From contig NZ_SIJB01000004.1 in assembly GCF_009910845.1 (NCBI RefSeq), forward strand, positions 62,001 to 126,000: DNA of 64,000 nt, given 5' to 3'. The position numbers were made by a program, and so were the translations under genes. Origin of the DNA: Chengkuizengella marina (GTDB taxonomy: Bacteria; Bacillota; Bacilli; Paenibacillales; KCTC-33759). Positions within the stretch are counted from its first letter, which is position 1. Each line of letters begins with the position of its first letter. The notes beneath the pieces were generated by a model, which ran no database searches, was not told the DNA's origin, and worked only from the letters and a program-made list of their open reading frames with translations. This document shows positions 35,705 to 47,289 of this stretch, piece by piece.

Positions 35705-36559
35705 ATGAATATACAAAAAATATTGGTGATTGGTGCAGGGCAAATGGGTGCTGGTATTGCACAGGTTTGTGCAATGTCAGGGTTTGATGTAGTCTTAAAT
35801 GATATTAATCAAGAAAGTATAGATCGAGGAATGAAAACCATTCATAAAAATTTATCACGTCAAGTAGAAAAAGAGCGTTTAACCAATGAACAGAAACAGT
35901 CCGTTTTAGAGCGAATCACTCCTAATTTAGCTTTAAATGAGGTAAGTGGAGTTGATCTGGTAATTGAAGCTGCAGTTGAAAATATGGAGGTAAAGTCAAA
36001 TCTTTTTGCAAAATTAGACTCCATCACATCAGAACACACCATTCTTGCAACAAATACTTCTTCACTTCCTATTACTGAGATCGCAGCAGCAACAAAACGA
36101 CCTGAAAAAGTGATCGGCATGCACTTTATGAATCCAGTACCCGTGATGAAGTTAGTGGAAATCATTCGAGGATTAGCAACGAGTGATGAAGTATATGAAA
36201 TTATTGAAGATTTAACAAAAAAACTGAACAAAGTACCCGTAGAAGTCAATGATTTTCCAGGTTTTGTTTCTAACCGTATTTTAATGCCGATGATTAATGA
36301 AGCAATATATACAGTTTATGAGGGAGTTGCAACACCGGAAGCGGTTGATGAGGTGATGAAGTTAGGAATGAATCATCCCATGGGTCCGTTAACACTAGCA
36401 GATTTTATTGGTTTAGATACTTGTTTGTATATTATGGAAATTCTGCATGATGGTTTTGGTGACGATAAATACCGTGCATGCCCGTTGTTAAGAAAATATG
36501 TTAAAGCAGGCTGGTTAGGAAGGAAATCAGGTAGAGGATTTTTTATTTATGAATCATAA
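35705..36559 (+). CDS. 3-hydroxybutyryl-CoA dehydrogenase
   Basis: The 284-residue NAD(P)-dependent enzyme has the Rossmann motif [19 protein letters not shown], the catalytic region [17 protein letters not shown] with the His, and the C-terminal domain [20 protein letters not shown]. Length and motifs match MmgB/Hbd. It is in one operon with the thiolase. A long hairpin separates it from the first acyl-CoA dehydrogenase, so transcription may be reduced there. No enoyl-CoA hydratase gene is in the window. Confidence 0.94.
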   Translation: MNIQKILVIGAGQMGAGIAQVCAMSGFDVVLNDINQESIDRGMKTIHKNLSRQVEKERLTNEQKQSVLERITPNLALNEVSGVDLVIEAAVENMEVKSNLFAKLDSITSEHTILATNTSSLPITEIAAATKRPEKVIGMHFMNPVPVMKLVEIIRGLATSDEVYEIIEDLTKKLNKVPVEVNDFPGFVSNRILMPMINEAIYTVYEGVATPEAVDEVMKLGMNHPMGPLTLADFIGLDTCLYIMEILHDGFGDDKYRACPLLRKYVKAGWLGRKSGRGFFIYES

Positions 36560-36608
36560 CAAATGTTGATTTAAGAAGAGATTGTTCAATAAAAAATATT
36601 TGCAATAA

Positions 36609-36713
36609 AAAAGGGTTGCTTTCTGGATGCAATTAAAATTGAAAATTTGGTTAGATGATACAACATCTTTTCAATTTTAAAGGCGAATGCTATACTCCTC
36701 AAGCAAACCTTTT
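36609..36713 (+). terminator. Large two-part hairpin, possible terminator or mobile remnant
   Basis: The outer arms AAAAGGGTTGCTT (36609-36621) and AAGCAAACCTTTT (about 36701-36712) pair with one mismatch. The inner arms AAAATTGAAAA (36635-36645) and TTTTCAATTTT (36668-36678) pair perfectly. A T-rich stretch follows. It lies between two acyl-CoA genes. Confidence 0.55.
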
Positions 36714-36780
36714 CTCTTGTATTATCTTTTTTAAATTTAATTTAAAATATGTAGAAAGTGAATATTAGGGGGAATGAATA

Positions 36781-37914
36781 TTGAACCTTAGATTTACGCC
36801 TGAACAAGAAATACTGAGAAAAATGATTATAGATTTTGCAGAGGATGAGATTACTCCTTTTATAGATCGTTTAGAAAACGGGGAATTTCCAAAAGAGATT
36901 ATTAATAAAATGTCTAAACTTGGACTGATGGGAATTACAATACCTGAACATTTAGGTGGAGCAGAAATGGATTTTACTTCATACATTATTGCGATCCATG
37001 AAATATCCAAGGTTAGTGCTACCATAGGTGTCATTTTATCTGTCCATACTTCCGTTGGAACAAATCCAATTCTTTATTATGGAACAAAAGAGCAGATGTC
37101 AAAGTATATACCTAAATTAGCTTCAGGGTCTTATTTGGGAGCTTTTTGTTTAACAGAATCAAACTCGGGATCAGATGCAGCCAGTCTCAAAACAAAAGCT
37201 ATAAAACAAGGTGATTATTATATTTTGAATGGTTCAAAGATGTTTGTTACAAATGGTGGAGAAGCAGACACCTATATATGTTTTGCTAGAACAGATCAAA
37301 GTCAATCAGGAAGTCGTGGCATTTCTGCATTTATAGTTGAAAAAAATACTGAGGGATTAGTGTTCGGTAAAGATGAAAAGAAAATGGGTTTACATGGTTC
37401 GAGAACGGTTCAATTAATATTTGAAAATATGAAAGTCCCCGCTGAAAATTTATTAGGTGAAGAAGGACAGGGGTTTAAAATTGCATTGGCAAACTTAGAA
37501 GTTGGTCGAATTGGCATTGCTGCACAGGCGTTAGGTATTGCAGAAGCAGCATGTGAGCAAGCAATCAAGTACGCAAAAGAGCGTCAGCAATTTGGAAAAC
37601 CGATTGCCCACCAACAAGGGATAGCATTTAAACTAGCAGAAATGGAGACACTTGTAGAGACTGCTAGATTACTAGTTTATCGAGCCGCTTTTTTAAAGAC
37701 GAAAGGATTACCGTGTAGAAAAGAAGCTTCAATGGCTAAACTATATGCATCTAAGGCAGCAATGAAAGTTACAACGGAAGCAATACAAGTATTTGGTGGG
37801 TATGGTTACACAAAGGATTATCCAGTTGAACGTTTTTTTAGAGATGCAAAAGTGACCCAATTATATGAAGGAACTAGTGAAATTCAAAAAATTGTGATTA
37901 GTAAAGAACTCTAA
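36781..37914 (+). CDS. Acyl-CoA dehydrogenase 1
   Basis: The 377-residue flavoprotein oxidises an acyl-CoA to the enoyl-CoA and passes electrons to ETF. It has the FAD and substrate motifs GAFCLTESNSGSDAASLKTKA and FVTNGGEADTYICFAR. The C-terminal [36 protein letters not shown] contains the catalytic Glu (YEGTSE). The start is TTG at 36781 behind AGGGGGA; the ATG at 36775 is out of frame. It resembles short-chain (butyryl or branched-chain) dehydrogenases. Its electron acceptor is probably the EtfAB/FixCX set at 21.9 kb. Confidence 0.93.
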   Translation: MNLRFTPEQEILRKMIIDFAEDEITPFIDRLENGEFPKEIINKMSKLGLMGITIPEHLGGAEMDFTSYIIAIHEISKVSATIGVILSVHTSVGTNPILYYGTKEQMSKYIPKLASGSYLGAFCLTESNSGSDAASLKTKAIKQGDYYILNGSKMFVTNGGEADTYICFARTDQSQSGSRGISAFIVEKNTEGLVFGKDEKKMGLHGSRTVQLIFENMKVPAENLLGEEGQGFKIALANLEVGRIGIAAQALGIAEAACEQAIKYAKERQQFGKPIAHQQGIAFKLAEMETLVETARLLVYRAAFLKTKGLPCRKEASMAKLYASKAAMKVTTEAIQVFGGYGYTKDYPVERFFRDAKVTQLYEGTSEIQKIVISKEL

Positions 37915-37964
37915 CTGAATATTGACTTTTTGAACACTCATTAATCACTGAAAGGTAGATGGTT

Positions 37965-39104
37965 ATGAATTTTAAATTAACAGAAGAGCATTCCATGATT
38001 CAAGACATGATTCGAGATTTTGCTAAGAATGAAGTGGCACTCTCCGCTGCTGAACGTGATGAAGAGGAACGTTTTGATCGTGAAATTTTTGATAAAATGG
38101 CTGAATTAGGACTAACAGGAATCCCTTGGCCAGAGCAATATGGAGGGATAGGTAGTGATTATTTAGCATACTGTATAGTTGTAGAAGAGCTCTCTCGTGT
38201 TTGTGCTTCAACTGGAGTTACGTTATCTGCCCATACATCATTGGCTGGTTGGCCTATTTATACGTTTGGAACAGAAGAACAAAAGCAGAAATATTTAAAA
38301 CCAATGGCATTAGGGGAATCGATTGGTGCATATGGATTAACAGAGTCTGGATCTGGTTCAGATGCAGGAGGTATGAAAACAACTGCAGTACGAGATGGGG
38401 ATGACTATATACTGAATGGATCAAAGATTTTTATAACGAATGGAGGCATAGCTGACTATTATGTTGTTTTTGCTCTTACAGATCCTTCAAGTAAACATAA
38501 TGGAACTAGTGCATTCATTGTTGAGAAAGATTTTAAAGGATTTTTGGTAGGTAAAAAGGAAAGTAAACTTGGTATTCGTTCATCGCCTACTACAGAAATC
38601 ATCTTTGAAGATTGTCGTGTTCCAATGGAAAATAGATTAGGAGCAGAAGGCGAAGGATTTAAAATTGCGATGAGGACATTAGATGGAGGACGTAACGGAA
38701 TAGCAGCACAAGCGGTAGGTATTGCGCAAGGTGCACTTGATGCGGCAATAGCTTATGCAAAAGAAAGACATCAATTTGGTAAACCGATCATCCATCAGCA
38801 AGGAATTAGCTTTAAGTTAGCAGAGATGGCTACTAGTATTGAAGCCGCAAGATTATTAACTTATCAAGCAGCTTGGTTGGAATCAGAAGGTTTGCCTTAC
38901 GGAAAAGAGTCTGCCATGTCTAAGTTGTTTGCTGGAGATACTGCAATGAAAGTAACAACAGAAGCTGTTCAAGTTTTTGGAGGATATGGGTATACAAAGG
39001 ATTATCCTGTAGAACGTTATATGAGAGATGCTAAAATTACCCAGATATATGAAGGGACGCAAGAAATTCAAAAACTAGTGATTGGAAGAATGCTAACAAA
39101 ATAA
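37965..39104 (+). CDS. Acyl-CoA dehydrogenase 2
   Basis: This 379-residue paralogue of the preceding gene keeps all the family motifs: [36 protein letters not shown] and [13 protein letters not shown] with the catalytic Glu. The ATG at 37965 is preferred to that at 37959 by distance from AAAGGT. Two adjacent acyl-CoA dehydrogenases before a mutase suggest separate straight-chain and branched-chain substrates (for example butyryl- and isobutyryl-CoA). That division is inference. Confidence 0.93.
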   Translation: MNFKLTEEHSMIQDMIRDFAKNEVALSAAERDEEERFDREIFDKMAELGLTGIPWPEQYGGIGSDYLAYCIVVEELSRVCASTGVTLSAHTSLAGWPIYTFGTEEQKQKYLKPMALGESIGAYGLTESGSGSDAGGMKTTAVRDGDDYILNGSKIFITNGGIADYYVVFALTDPSSKHNGTSAFIVEKDFKGFLVGKKESKLGIRSSPTTEIIFEDCRVPMENRLGAEGEGFKIAMRTLDGGRNGIAAQAVGIAQGALDAAIAYAKERHQFGKPIIHQQGISFKLAEMATSIEAARLLTYQAAWLESEGLPYGKESAMSKLFAGDTAMKVTTEAVQVFGGYGYTKDYPVERYMRDAKITQIYEGTQEIQKLVIGRMLTK

Positions 39105-39175
39105 CTTGAATCAGATAAGTTAAACATAGGCATTATCCTTAGAACATAATGAGATTACTGAAGGGGGTATTTCTT

Positions 39176-42100
39176 TTGAATATTGAAGAAATATATCGTC
39201 CACAAAACCATATTCGATTCGTCACTGCATCTAGTCTGTTTGACGGACATGATGCATCCATTAACATTATGAGGAGAATTTTACAGGCAAGTGGTGCAGA
39301 AGTTATTCATTTAGGTCATAACCGGTCGGTGGAGGAAGTAGTGAATGCAGCGATTCAAGAAGATGTGCAAGGTATCGCAATCTCTTCTTACCAAGGGGGC
39401 CATGTAGAATATTTTAAGTATATGTATGATTTATTAAACGAAAAAGGTGCATCACATATTCGGATTTATGGTGGTGGGGGTGGCGTTATTATCCCTCGTG
39501 AAATTGAAGAATTACATGAATACGGAATATCGGGTATTTTTACACCTGAGGATGGTAGAACATTAGGTTTACAGGGCATGATCAACAAAATGTTAGAGGA
39601 ATGTGATTTTTTAACCATTAATCAAAATATTTTAGAAGATATAACTAAATTAAGAAATGGCGAACCTGTTTCTATTGCTAGAATGATTACTGCTGCTGAA
39701 ATGAGTGTGAATCATGATTTTAAACCAGCAACTGAAGTGATGAACAAGATCAAACAAATGACTCGCAATGTCCCTGTAATTGGTATAACTGGGACAGGTG
39801 GAGCAGGAAAAAGTTCACTTACAGATGAGCTGATTCGTAGATTTATCAATGAAATTCCAAATAAAAAAGTAGCTATTTTATCTGTTGATCCAACAAAACA
39901 AAAAACGGGTGGAGCCTTATTAGGTGATCGTATTCGGATGAATGCTATATTTTCATCGCGTATCTACATGAGAAGTTTGGCTACGAGAGGGTCAAAATCT
40001 GAACTATCTTTAGCTATTCATGATGCTTTAGATGTAGTAAAAGCAGCAGATTTTGATGTTATTGTTGTAGAAACTAGTGGTATTGGACAAGGAGATGCGG
40101 AAATCTCTGAAATATGTGATGTTAGCTTATACGTAATGACAAGTGAGTTCGGAGCACCTTCTCAACTTGAAAAAATCGATATGTTGGATTTTGCAGATTT
40201 AATTGTGATTAATAAGTTTGAGAGAAAAGGTTCGGAGGACGCAAAAAATCAAGTTCAAAAGCAATTTCAAAGAAGCCATATGTTATTTGAGCAAGAACTA
40301 GATGAAATGCCTGTTTATGGAACAATAGCAAGTCAATTTAATGATGCAGGAACAAATTCCTTGTTTGTTGCTCTAATTGAAAAACTAAATGAAAAATTGG
40401 GATTGAATTGGACGACTTCATTAACTAAAGAGAAAGAAATCAAAAAACAAAACATCATTATTCCCAATAAACAAAGACATTATTTACGAGAAATTTCCGA
40501 CACCGTCAGGAGATATCATCGACATGCAGAAGAGCAGGAAAATATAGCTCGTTTGTTATATCAAATTGAAGGTACGATCAATATATTGAAGCAAAAAGAT
40601 GATGAAATGTTACCTGCTTTGCAAGTTTATTTACAGGACTACCACCAAAGATTGTCACCATCTTCTAGACGTATTTTAGAACAATGGGAGGATCAAAAGC
40701 AAAAATATAGCTCTCAACAATTTATATCCAAGGTACGTGATAAAGAAATTGTCACTGATTTAACGACAACAAGTTTATCAGGATTACAAATTCCCAAAGT
40801 TTCTTTACCAAAGTTCAAAGATTATGGGGAAATTATTCGTTGGGTTTATAAAGAAAATGTGCCTGGCTCCTTTCCATATACTGCAGGAGTGTTTCCCTTT
40901 AAACGTGAAGGTGAAGATCCAAAACGCCAGTTTGCAGGTGAAGGGACACCTGAACGAACGAATCGTCGTTTTCATTATTTATCAAAGGATGATACAGCAA
41001 AACGTTTAAGTACTGCTTTTGATTCTGTTACTTTATATGGAGAAGATCCACATGTTCGTCCTGATATTTATGGAAAAGTTGGAGAAAGTGGAGTGAGTAT
41101 TTGTACACTTGATGATATGAATAAGTTATATGATGGATTTGATTTATGTGCTCCAACCACCTCTGTATCGATGACAATTAACGGACCTGCTCCTATTATA
41201 TTGGCCATGTTTTTAAATACTGCTATACAACAACAAATACAGAAAGTGCAAGAGGAATTGGGACGGCCTTTAACAGAAGATGAACAAATGGATGTGAAAA
41301 ATAATACCTTACAATCTGTAAGAGGAACTGTGCAAGCAGATATTTTAAAAGAAGATCAAGGACAAAACACTTGCATTTTTTCAACAGAGTTTGCTTTAAG
41401 ATTGATGGGAGATATACAGGCATACTTTATTGAAAAGAATGTTCGTAATTATTATTCTGTATCCATTTCTGGTTACCATATTGCAGAAGCGGGTGCCAAT
41501 CCGATTTCACAACTGGCATTTACATTGTCTAATGGGTTTACCTATGTTGAATACTATTTAAGTCGAGGTATGGATATTGATGACTTTGCTCCGAACCTTT
41601 CTTTCTTTTTCAGCAATGGTCTTGATCCAGAATATACAGTGATTGGTCGAGTAGCTCGTCGTATCTGGGCAACTGTGATGAGTGATAAATATGGAGCAAA
41701 TGAGCGAAGCCAAAAACTCAAATATCATGTACAAACTTCAGGCAGATCTTTACATGCTCAGGAAATTGATTTTAATGACATTAGAACAACACTTCAAGCT
41801 TTAATGGCATTGCAGGACAATTGTAATTCCCTACACACCAATGCTTATGATGAAGCAATAACTACGCCTACAGAAGAATCAGTTCGACGTGCAATGGCGA
41901 TTCAAATGATTATAACCAAAGAACATGGACTAACAAAGAATGAAAACCCAATGCAAGGATCGTTTATTATAGAAGAACTTACAGATTTAGTTGAGGAAGC
42001 TGTCTTACAAGAATTTGAACGAATTAATGATCGTGGTGGAGTATTAGGTGCAATGGAAACTCAATATCAGCGAGGAAAAATACAAGAAGAATCTATGTTT

Positions 42101-42427
42101 TATGAAATGAAAAAACATTCTGGTGAATTGCCGATCATAGGTGTGAATACTTATGTCAATCCAAATCCACCTTCTGATGAAGATGTGAATAATATGGAAT
42201 TAGCAAGGGCAACAGAGGAAGAAAAAGAAACCCAAATTCAAAATTTAAAAAACTTCCAGGAGCGAAATAAGGAGCATATAAATGCTGCTTTAAAACGTTT
42301 AAAAGCAAAAGCTATTCATGGAGAAAATATCTTTGAAGAATTAATGGAAACAGTAAAAGTAGCGAGTTTAGGACAAATTACAAAAGCTTTGTATGAAGTC
42401 GGTGGGCAGTATCGACGGAATATGTAG
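39176..42427 (+). CDS. icmF: Fused isobutyryl-CoA mutase IcmF
   Basis: IcmF interconverts isobutyryl-CoA and n-butyryl-CoA using adenosylcobalamin. The 1083 residues show the B12 domain with [15 protein letters not shown] (His25 ligand to cobalt), then the MeaI-like GTPase domain with P-loop [16 protein letters not shown] at about 203-218, then the mutase barrel with [24 protein letters not shown] and FGAP-like [12 protein letters not shown]. The Phe in GVFPF stands where methylmalonyl-CoA mutases have Tyr, so isobutyryl specificity is favoured. The start is TTG at 39176 behind AAGGGGGT. The length fits known IcmF (about 1080-1090). It closes the acyl-CoA operon. Confidence 0.94.
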   Translation: MNIEEIYRPQNHIRFVTASSLFDGHDASINIMRRILQASGAEVIHLGHNRSVEEVVNAAIQEDVQGIAISSYQGGHVEYFKYMYDLLNEKGASHIRIYGGGGGVIIPREIEELHEYGISGIFTPEDGRTLGLQGMINKMLEECDFLTINQNILEDITKLRNGEPVSIARMITAAEMSVNHDFKPATEVMNKIKQMTRNVPVIGITGTGGAGKSSLTDELIRRFINEIPNKKVAILSVDPTKQKTGGALLGDRIRMNAIFSSRIYMRSLATRGSKSELSLAIHDALDVVKAADFDVIVVETSGIGQGDAEISEICDVSLYVMTSEFGAPSQLEKIDMLDFADLIVINKFERKGSEDAKNQVQKQFQRSHMLFEQELDEMPVYGTIASQFNDAGTNSLFVALIEKLNEKLGLNWTTSLTKEKEIKKQNIIIPNKQRHYLREISDTVRRYHRHAEEQENIARLLYQIEGTINILKQKDDEMLPALQVYLQDYHQRLSPSSRRILEQWEDQKQKYSSQQFISKVRDKEIVTDLTTTSLSGLQIPKVSLPKFKDYGEIIRWVYKENVPGSFPYTAGVFPFKREGEDPKRQFAGEGTPERTNRRFHYLSKDDTAKRLSTAFDSVTLYGEDPHVRPDIYGKVGESGVSICTLDDMNKLYDGFDLCAPTTSVSMTINGPAPIILAMFLNTAIQQQIQKVQEELGRPLTEDEQMDVKNNTLQSVRGTVQADILKEDQGQNTCIFSTEFALRLMGDIQAYFIEKNVRNYYSVSISGYHIAEAGANPISQLAFTLSNGFTYVEYYLSRGMDIDDFAPNLSFFFSNGLDPEYTVIGRVARRIWATVMSDKYGANERSQKLKYHVQTSGRSLHAQEIDFNDIRTTLQALMALQDNCNSLHTNAYDEAITTPTEESVRRAMAIQMIITKEHGLTKNENPMQGSFIIEELTDLVEEAVLQEFERINDRGGVLGAMETQYQRGKIQEESMFYEMKKHSGELPIIGVNTYVNPNPPSDEDVNNMELARATEEEKETQIQNLKNFQERNKEHINAALKRLKAKAIHGENIFEELMETVKVASLGQITKALYEVGGQYRRNM

Positions 42428-42490
42428 ATAAAGAGTCATATTTCAAATTATTCAAATTATAGAAAAATATTGAAGACATTTAGGTGTAAT

Positions 42491-42527
42491 AAACTTCTAA
42501 TTATAAATTAGAAGTTTTATTTTTTCT
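42491..42527 (+). terminator. Terminator of the acyl-CoA/icmF operon
   Basis: AAACTTCTAATT (42491-42502) pairs with AATTAGAAGTTT (42506-42517), followed by TATTTTTTCT. Confidence 0.9.
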
Positions 42528-42562
42528 AGACATATAAAGTCTTTTTTTCTAATTTATTACTT

Positions 42563-42576
42563 TGTAAGCGCTAATA
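42563..42576. promoter_or_regulatory. Cre-like CcpA site in front of the NRPS/PKS operon
   Basis: TGTAAGCGCTAATA matches the cre consensus at all but one key position (T for C near the end). It lies about 170 bp upstream of the first biosynthetic gene. Confidence 0.45.
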
Positions 42577-42746
42577 AAAAAAATGTTTTTTTTATGAAAA
42601 TTTTAGAAGGAAATTGTTAGAAAACATAGAATACTTGGTATTTATATTTATCTAAATTTTTGAATTAATATTACTATTCATTTGTTTTAAAAGAAGTTTT
42701 ACATTCATTCATAAAATTAGAAAAAAAAGGAAGTGGGAATATTTGA

Positions 42747-45700
42747 ATGTGTGATCAGATGAAAACATTAAAGTTATATCCATTAACACATCCTCAGAAA
42801 CGAATATGGTATATTGAACAAATATACCCAAACACCTCTATGTATAATATTGGTGGACCCGTTAAAATAAATGGTTTAATTGATTTTCAATTATTGGAAA
42901 GAGCGATTCATACTCTAATTCGTGCACATGATGGGTTAAGGATGAAATTAATCGAAACTGACGGAGAAATTAGTCAATATGTTAGTGGATATGAAGAACA
43001 AGCTTTAAAATTTAAGGATTTTTCTATTTTTGAAAATCCGGAGCTCCATTTTAATCAGTGGGTGGAAGATCAGGCTCTTGAACCATTTATTTTAAATGAA
43101 AATTTATTTGAGTTTAGTTTGTTTAGCATTTCAGATTCAGAAAATGGGTACCTAATAAAACTTCATCATTTGATAGCTGACGGTTGGTCCATAAATATCA
43201 TCACTCAACAGATTAGAGAAATTTATATGAAGTTGCTTCATGGAGAATCCATTACAAATGAACATTCAAATTCTTACTTGGAGTATATTAATCAAGAACA
43301 AACCTATTTTAAATCAGATCGATTTATTAAAAATAAAAAGTTTTGGAATGATTTATATAAAACCTTACCAGAAGAGTTTTTAAACAAAAATTCAGATTTT
43401 ACTAAAGGGAAAAGAACAACATTTCAAATGGCACCTCAGCTTTCCTCAAAAATCAAAAACTTTGCAAAAAACAATAATGTATCGCTAAATTCATTTTTTA
43501 TATTCTCAACCCTTATATATCAATATAAAATTACACATCAAAGAGATCTCATTATAGGTACACCTGTTTTAAACCGATCAGGTCAAAAGGAAAAAAGTAT
43601 CATAGGCATGTTTACGAGTACAATGCCTTTTAGATTTCAAATCGATGAGAAGGTTTCTATATTAGATGCATTAAAATCTATGAATCGTGAATTGATGAGA
43701 TGTTATTTCCATCAAAAATATCCCTATGATGTATTAATGAGAGATCTGCAGCTACAGAAAAATGGATACCATCAACTATTTGATACAAGTGTAAATTATT
43801 ATAATACTAAATTAGAAACTCAATTTAATGATTCCCAAGTAGAAAATATGGAATTTTATAGTGGACATCAAGTGTATTCTTTACAACTAGTTATTAAAGA
43901 CTGGTTAGATTCTGGAAGATTAATGGTTGAATTTGATTATAAAACAAGTGAATACGATGAAGAAAAGATTAAAAAAATCTATAATCGATTAACTATTTTA
44001 ATAAATCAGATTTTAGTAGATTGTAATGAAAAAGTTGTGAATGTGAACCTCCTATCAAATGAAGAAAAGAAGAAGTTTATTACTGACTTTAATGCGACTG
44101 AGTCCCCATATCCAAAACATAAATCTATCATTCAATTGTTTGAAGAGCAGGTACAGAAAACTCCGAATCATATAGCGATTTGTTTTAATAAGAGACAATA
44201 TTCTTATAATCAGTTAAATCAAAAAGTAAACCAACTCGCTAGGTTACTATTAAATAAAGGTTTGCAAAAAGAATCAATTGTAGCATTACTTACACATCAC
44301 TCTATTGAAAGTGTAATTAGTATGTTAGCGGTGTTGAAAGCTGGTGGAGCTTACATGCCGATAGACCCTGGTTATCCTGAAGAACGAATCACTTATATGC
44401 TTATGGATTCAGGTTGCAAATTGTTACTTGTTAATTTTGAATATAGTACACGATTTAATGGGAAGGTTATTAACCTTTGCGACGGTGAAATCTTTAACGG
44501 AGATACTTCAAATATTGATACTAAACACTCTTTATCTGATTTAGCTTATGTTATTTATACCTCTGGTTCTACTGGTAAACCAAAAGGAGTAATGATTGAA
44601 CAACAAGGGCTAGTGAATTATATATGGTGGGCAAAACAAATGTACGTAAAAGATAAATGTGAAGTTTTCCCTCTTTATTCATCCTTAGCATTTGATTTGA
44701 CGATAACATCTATTTTTACTCCTCTAATCAGTGGAGGAAAGATTATTGTGTATAGAAATGATGAAGATGAGTACGTTTTATATAAAATTCTTAATGAAAA
44801 TCAAGCTACAGTAGTAAAACTTACCCCTTCACATTTATCTTTATTAAAAGATATGGACAAAACTAACAGTTCGATTCAAAGATTTATCGTTGGAGGAGAG
44901 GACTTAAGTGTAAGTCTATCGAGAAAAATTATTGAAAGTTTTGGTGGAAACGTTGAAATCTTTAATGAGTATGGTCCAACTGAAACCGTTGTAGGTTGTA
45001 TGATTCATAAATATAACATTGAAAAAGATACAAAATCTTCTGTACCCATAGGCAAACCGGCTCATAATGTAAATATTTATATATTAGACCCTAACTTGAA
45101 TCCTGTACCCGCAAATGAAGTAGGTGAAATGTACATTTCTGGAGATGGTGTCGCAAGGGGATACTTAAATCGTGAGGATTTAACAAAAGATAGATTTAAA
45201 TGTAATCCATTTCATTCGGGTAAAAGGATGTACAAAACTGGTGATATGGCAAGATTTAATGATGTGGGACAAATCGAATATTTAGGGAGATCCGATCACC
45301 AAGTAAAAGTGAATGGTTATCGAATAGAACTAGGTGAAATTGAGAAACAATTACTATATGTTCCCTTTATTAAAGAAGCTGTAGTCCTAAATCTTAAACA
45401 TGAAAATGAGAGCAATGTTCTTTGTGCCTATTTCGTAAGCATCCAAGAAAATATAACTTCTAATGATTTAAGAAATAAGTTAACGGGACAATTACCAGAT
45501 TATATGATACCTGCTTATTTTGTTCAGTTGAATGAAATTCCATTAACTGCAAATGGGAAAGTAAACAGAACTTTGCTTCCAGACCCTGAGATAGCGCATA
45601 TTAAAAATACAAATTTTATCCCTTATCGAAATGAAACAGAACAGCAACTTGTTACTAGCTTAGGCGAAGTTTTAAATATAGATAAAATCAGTATGAATGA

Positions 45701-47234
45701 TAACTTCTATCACCTTGGTGGAGATTCAATTAAAGCCATCCAAACAGTTTCAAAACTAAAGAATCAACACTTCTCCATAAAAGTAAAAGATATTCTTTCC
45801 AATCCTATATTAGAGCAGATGGTCAAATATATGAAAAAGGAAATTGAAAATCTAGTAGATCAATCAACAGTGAACGGAATGATCAAAAATATACCTATTG
45901 TATGTTGGTTTTTATCTCATAACTTTAATCAATTTAACCATTACAATCAATCAGTATTGTTAGATTTGAAACAAGAGATAAGTGCTGACAAACTAGAACA
46001 AATCATAAATGAATTACTTGTACATCATGATTCCTTAAGAATAAATGTTAATTCTAGAAATCAAATGTTTTACAGAAAAAAGGAAGAATTGATTCTAACG
46101 AATATTGAGGAGTTTGATTTATCGAACTATTCATACGATGTACAGCAGGTGAAAATGGCTGAAATAGGAGATCAGGTAAAATCTGGATTTAATCTTGAGA
46201 AAGATGTTTTATTGAAAGCTGTTTTATTCAATTTAGGAGTACAGGGTAATCGAATGTTGTTAACTGCTCATCATTTAGTAATGGATGGTGTTTCATGGAG
46301 AATCATTTTAGAAGATATCAAAACTTTGTTGAACAATATAAGTTTAAAAAACAGTTTACCTCTTCCTTCTAAAACATATTCCTTACAAGCCTGGGCAGAA
46401 ATGTTATGGGAAGTAAAGGATGAATTTCTGAAGGAAAAACAGTACTGGGTATCTATTCTTAAGAATGAACATGTAGTACCTGTAGATTTTCATTTAGGAG
46501 AGTTTAATTATGGGAGTTCAGTTTCGTTATCCTTTAATTTAGATGTGGATCATACGACTCAATTATTAACGATTGCAAATGATACTTATCGTACAAAAGT
46601 GATGGATTTATTGATGATAGCTCTATCTAAAGCTATATTTGACACCTTTAACCTAAGCGACACTGTGATTGAACTTGAAGGACATGGGAGAGATATTGAT
46701 CATTTGGATATTTCTAGAACAGTAGGCTGGTTTACGAGTTTGTACCCATTTAAACTATCAAAAAGTCATACAAATCTAAGTGATCATATTAAAACAATGA
46801 AAGAGCAGATTCGAAATATTCCTAATAAAGGTTTAGGGTTTGGCATACTGAAATATTTGTCACAAGAAATTATCGATCAACAAGAGTACAACCGTATTCG
46901 GTTTAATTATCTAGGTGATTTTGAACAGTCTTTACATAACGATTTCTTTTCATTATCTTCAGAAGATTCAGGATCTGAGAATAGTCCAAGTAACAAGCTA
47001 ACTGCTTTAATAGACATCAATGGATTCGTTTTCAATAGAAAATTAAACATGAGATTTCAGTATTGCAAAAATCAATTTAAAGATGAAACCATACAAATAT
47101 TTATGAATTTGTATATGAATCATCTGAAAGATGTCATACAACACTGCATGAAAACCGAAAGCTCACAGTATACTCCTTCAGATTTTGAAACGATCGAATT
47201 ATCACAAGATGAACTAGACGAGCTACTAACATGA
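42747..47234 (+). CDS. NRPS initiation module C-A-T-E, predicted N-acyl-D-Asn
   Basis: The 1495-residue enzyme contains a starter-type condensation domain (about 8-440; HHLIADGWS at 140-148), adenylation (about 455-945; YTSGSTGKPKG, NEYGPTET, YKTGD, NGYRIELGEIE, NGK), a carrier domain with Ser994 in LGGDSIK, and an epimerization domain (about 1048-1490; HHLVMDGVSWRI at 1175 on, RFNYLGDF). The ten pocket residues read D-L-T-K-I-G-E-V-G-K, one conservative step from the known Asn code DLTKLGEVGK. With an N-terminal C domain it should join a fatty acid to Asn and turn it to D-Asn. This is the architecture of ClbN and related prodrug starters. Start is ATG at 42747. Confidence 0.93.
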   Translation: MCDQMKTLKLYPLTHPQKRIWYIEQIYPNTSMYNIGGPVKINGLIDFQLLERAIHTLIRAHDGLRMKLIETDGEISQYVSGYEEQALKFKDFSIFENPELHFNQWVEDQALEPFILNENLFEFSLFSISDSENGYLIKLHHLIADGWSINIITQQIREIYMKLLHGESITNEHSNSYLEYINQEQTYFKSDRFIKNKKFWNDLYKTLPEEFLNKNSDFTKGKRTTFQMAPQLSSKIKNFAKNNNVSLNSFFIFSTLIYQYKITHQRDLIIGTPVLNRSGQKEKSIIGMFTSTMPFRFQIDEKVSILDALKSMNRELMRCYFHQKYPYDVLMRDLQLQKNGYHQLFDTSVNYYNTKLETQFNDSQVENMEFYSGHQVYSLQLVIKDWLDSGRLMVEFDYKTSEYDEEKIKKIYNRLTILINQILVDCNEKVVNVNLLSNEEKKKFITDFNATESPYPKHKSIIQLFEEQVQKTPNHIAICFNKRQYSYNQLNQKVNQLARLLLNKGLQKESIVALLTHHSIESVISMLAVLKAGGAYMPIDPGYPEERITYMLMDSGCKLLLVNFEYSTRFNGKVINLCDGEIFNGDTSNIDTKHSLSDLAYVIYTSGSTGKPKGVMIEQQGLVNYIWWAKQMYVKDKCEVFPLYSSLAFDLTITSIFTPLISGGKIIVYRNDEDEYVLYKILNENQATVVKLTPSHLSLLKDMDKTNSSIQRFIVGGEDLSVSLSRKIIESFGGNVEIFNEYGPTETVVGCMIHKYNIEKDTKSSVPIGKPAHNVNIYILDPNLNPVPANEVGEMYISGDGVARGYLNREDLTKDRFKCNPFHSGKRMYKTGDMARFNDVGQIEYLGRSDHQVKVNGYRIELGEIEKQLLYVPFIKEAVVLNLKHENESNVLCAYFVSIQENITSNDLRNKLTGQLPDYMIPAYFVQLNEIPLTANGKVNRTLLPDPEIAHIKNTNFIPYRNETEQQLVTSLGEVLNIDKISMNDNFYHLGGDSIKAIQTVSKLKNQHFSIKVKDILSNPILEQMVKYMKKEIENLVDQSTVNGMIKNIPIVCWFLSHNFNQFNHYNQSVLLDLKQEISADKLEQIINELLVHHDSLRINVNSRNQMFYRKKEELILTNIEEFDLSNYSYDVQQVKMAEIGDQVKSGFNLEKDVLLKAVLFNLGVQGNRMLLTAHHLVMDGVSWRIILEDIKTLLNNISLKNSLPLPSKTYSLQAWAEMLWEVKDEFLKEKQYWVSILKNEHVVPVDFHLGEFNYGSSVSLSFNLDVDHTTQLLTIANDTYRTKVMDLLMIALSKAIFDTFNLSDTVIELEGHGRDIDHLDISRTVGWFTSLYPFKLSKSHTNLSDHIKTMKEQIRNIPNKGLGFGILKYLSQEIIDQQEYNRIRFNYLGDFEQSLHNDFFSLSSEDSGSENSPSNKLTALIDINGFVFNRKLNMRFQYCKNQFKDETIQIFMNLYMNHLKDVIQHCMKTESSQYTPSDFETIELSQDELDELLT

Positions 47235-47289
47235 AACATAAACGTTATACAAACACGATAAGAACTAATACACATGGGAGGTGATTTTT

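Larger units (their letters stand above)
42428..42746 (+). other. Spacer with terminator and regulatory region of the NRPS/PKS cluster
   Basis: This 319-bp gap holds the icmF terminator and then the cre-like site at 42563-42576. A purine-rich AAAGGAAGTGGGA ribosome site lies before the first NRPS gene. I see no clear -35/-10 pair, although TTGTTA near 42613 is a weak candidate. Confidence 0.5.
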
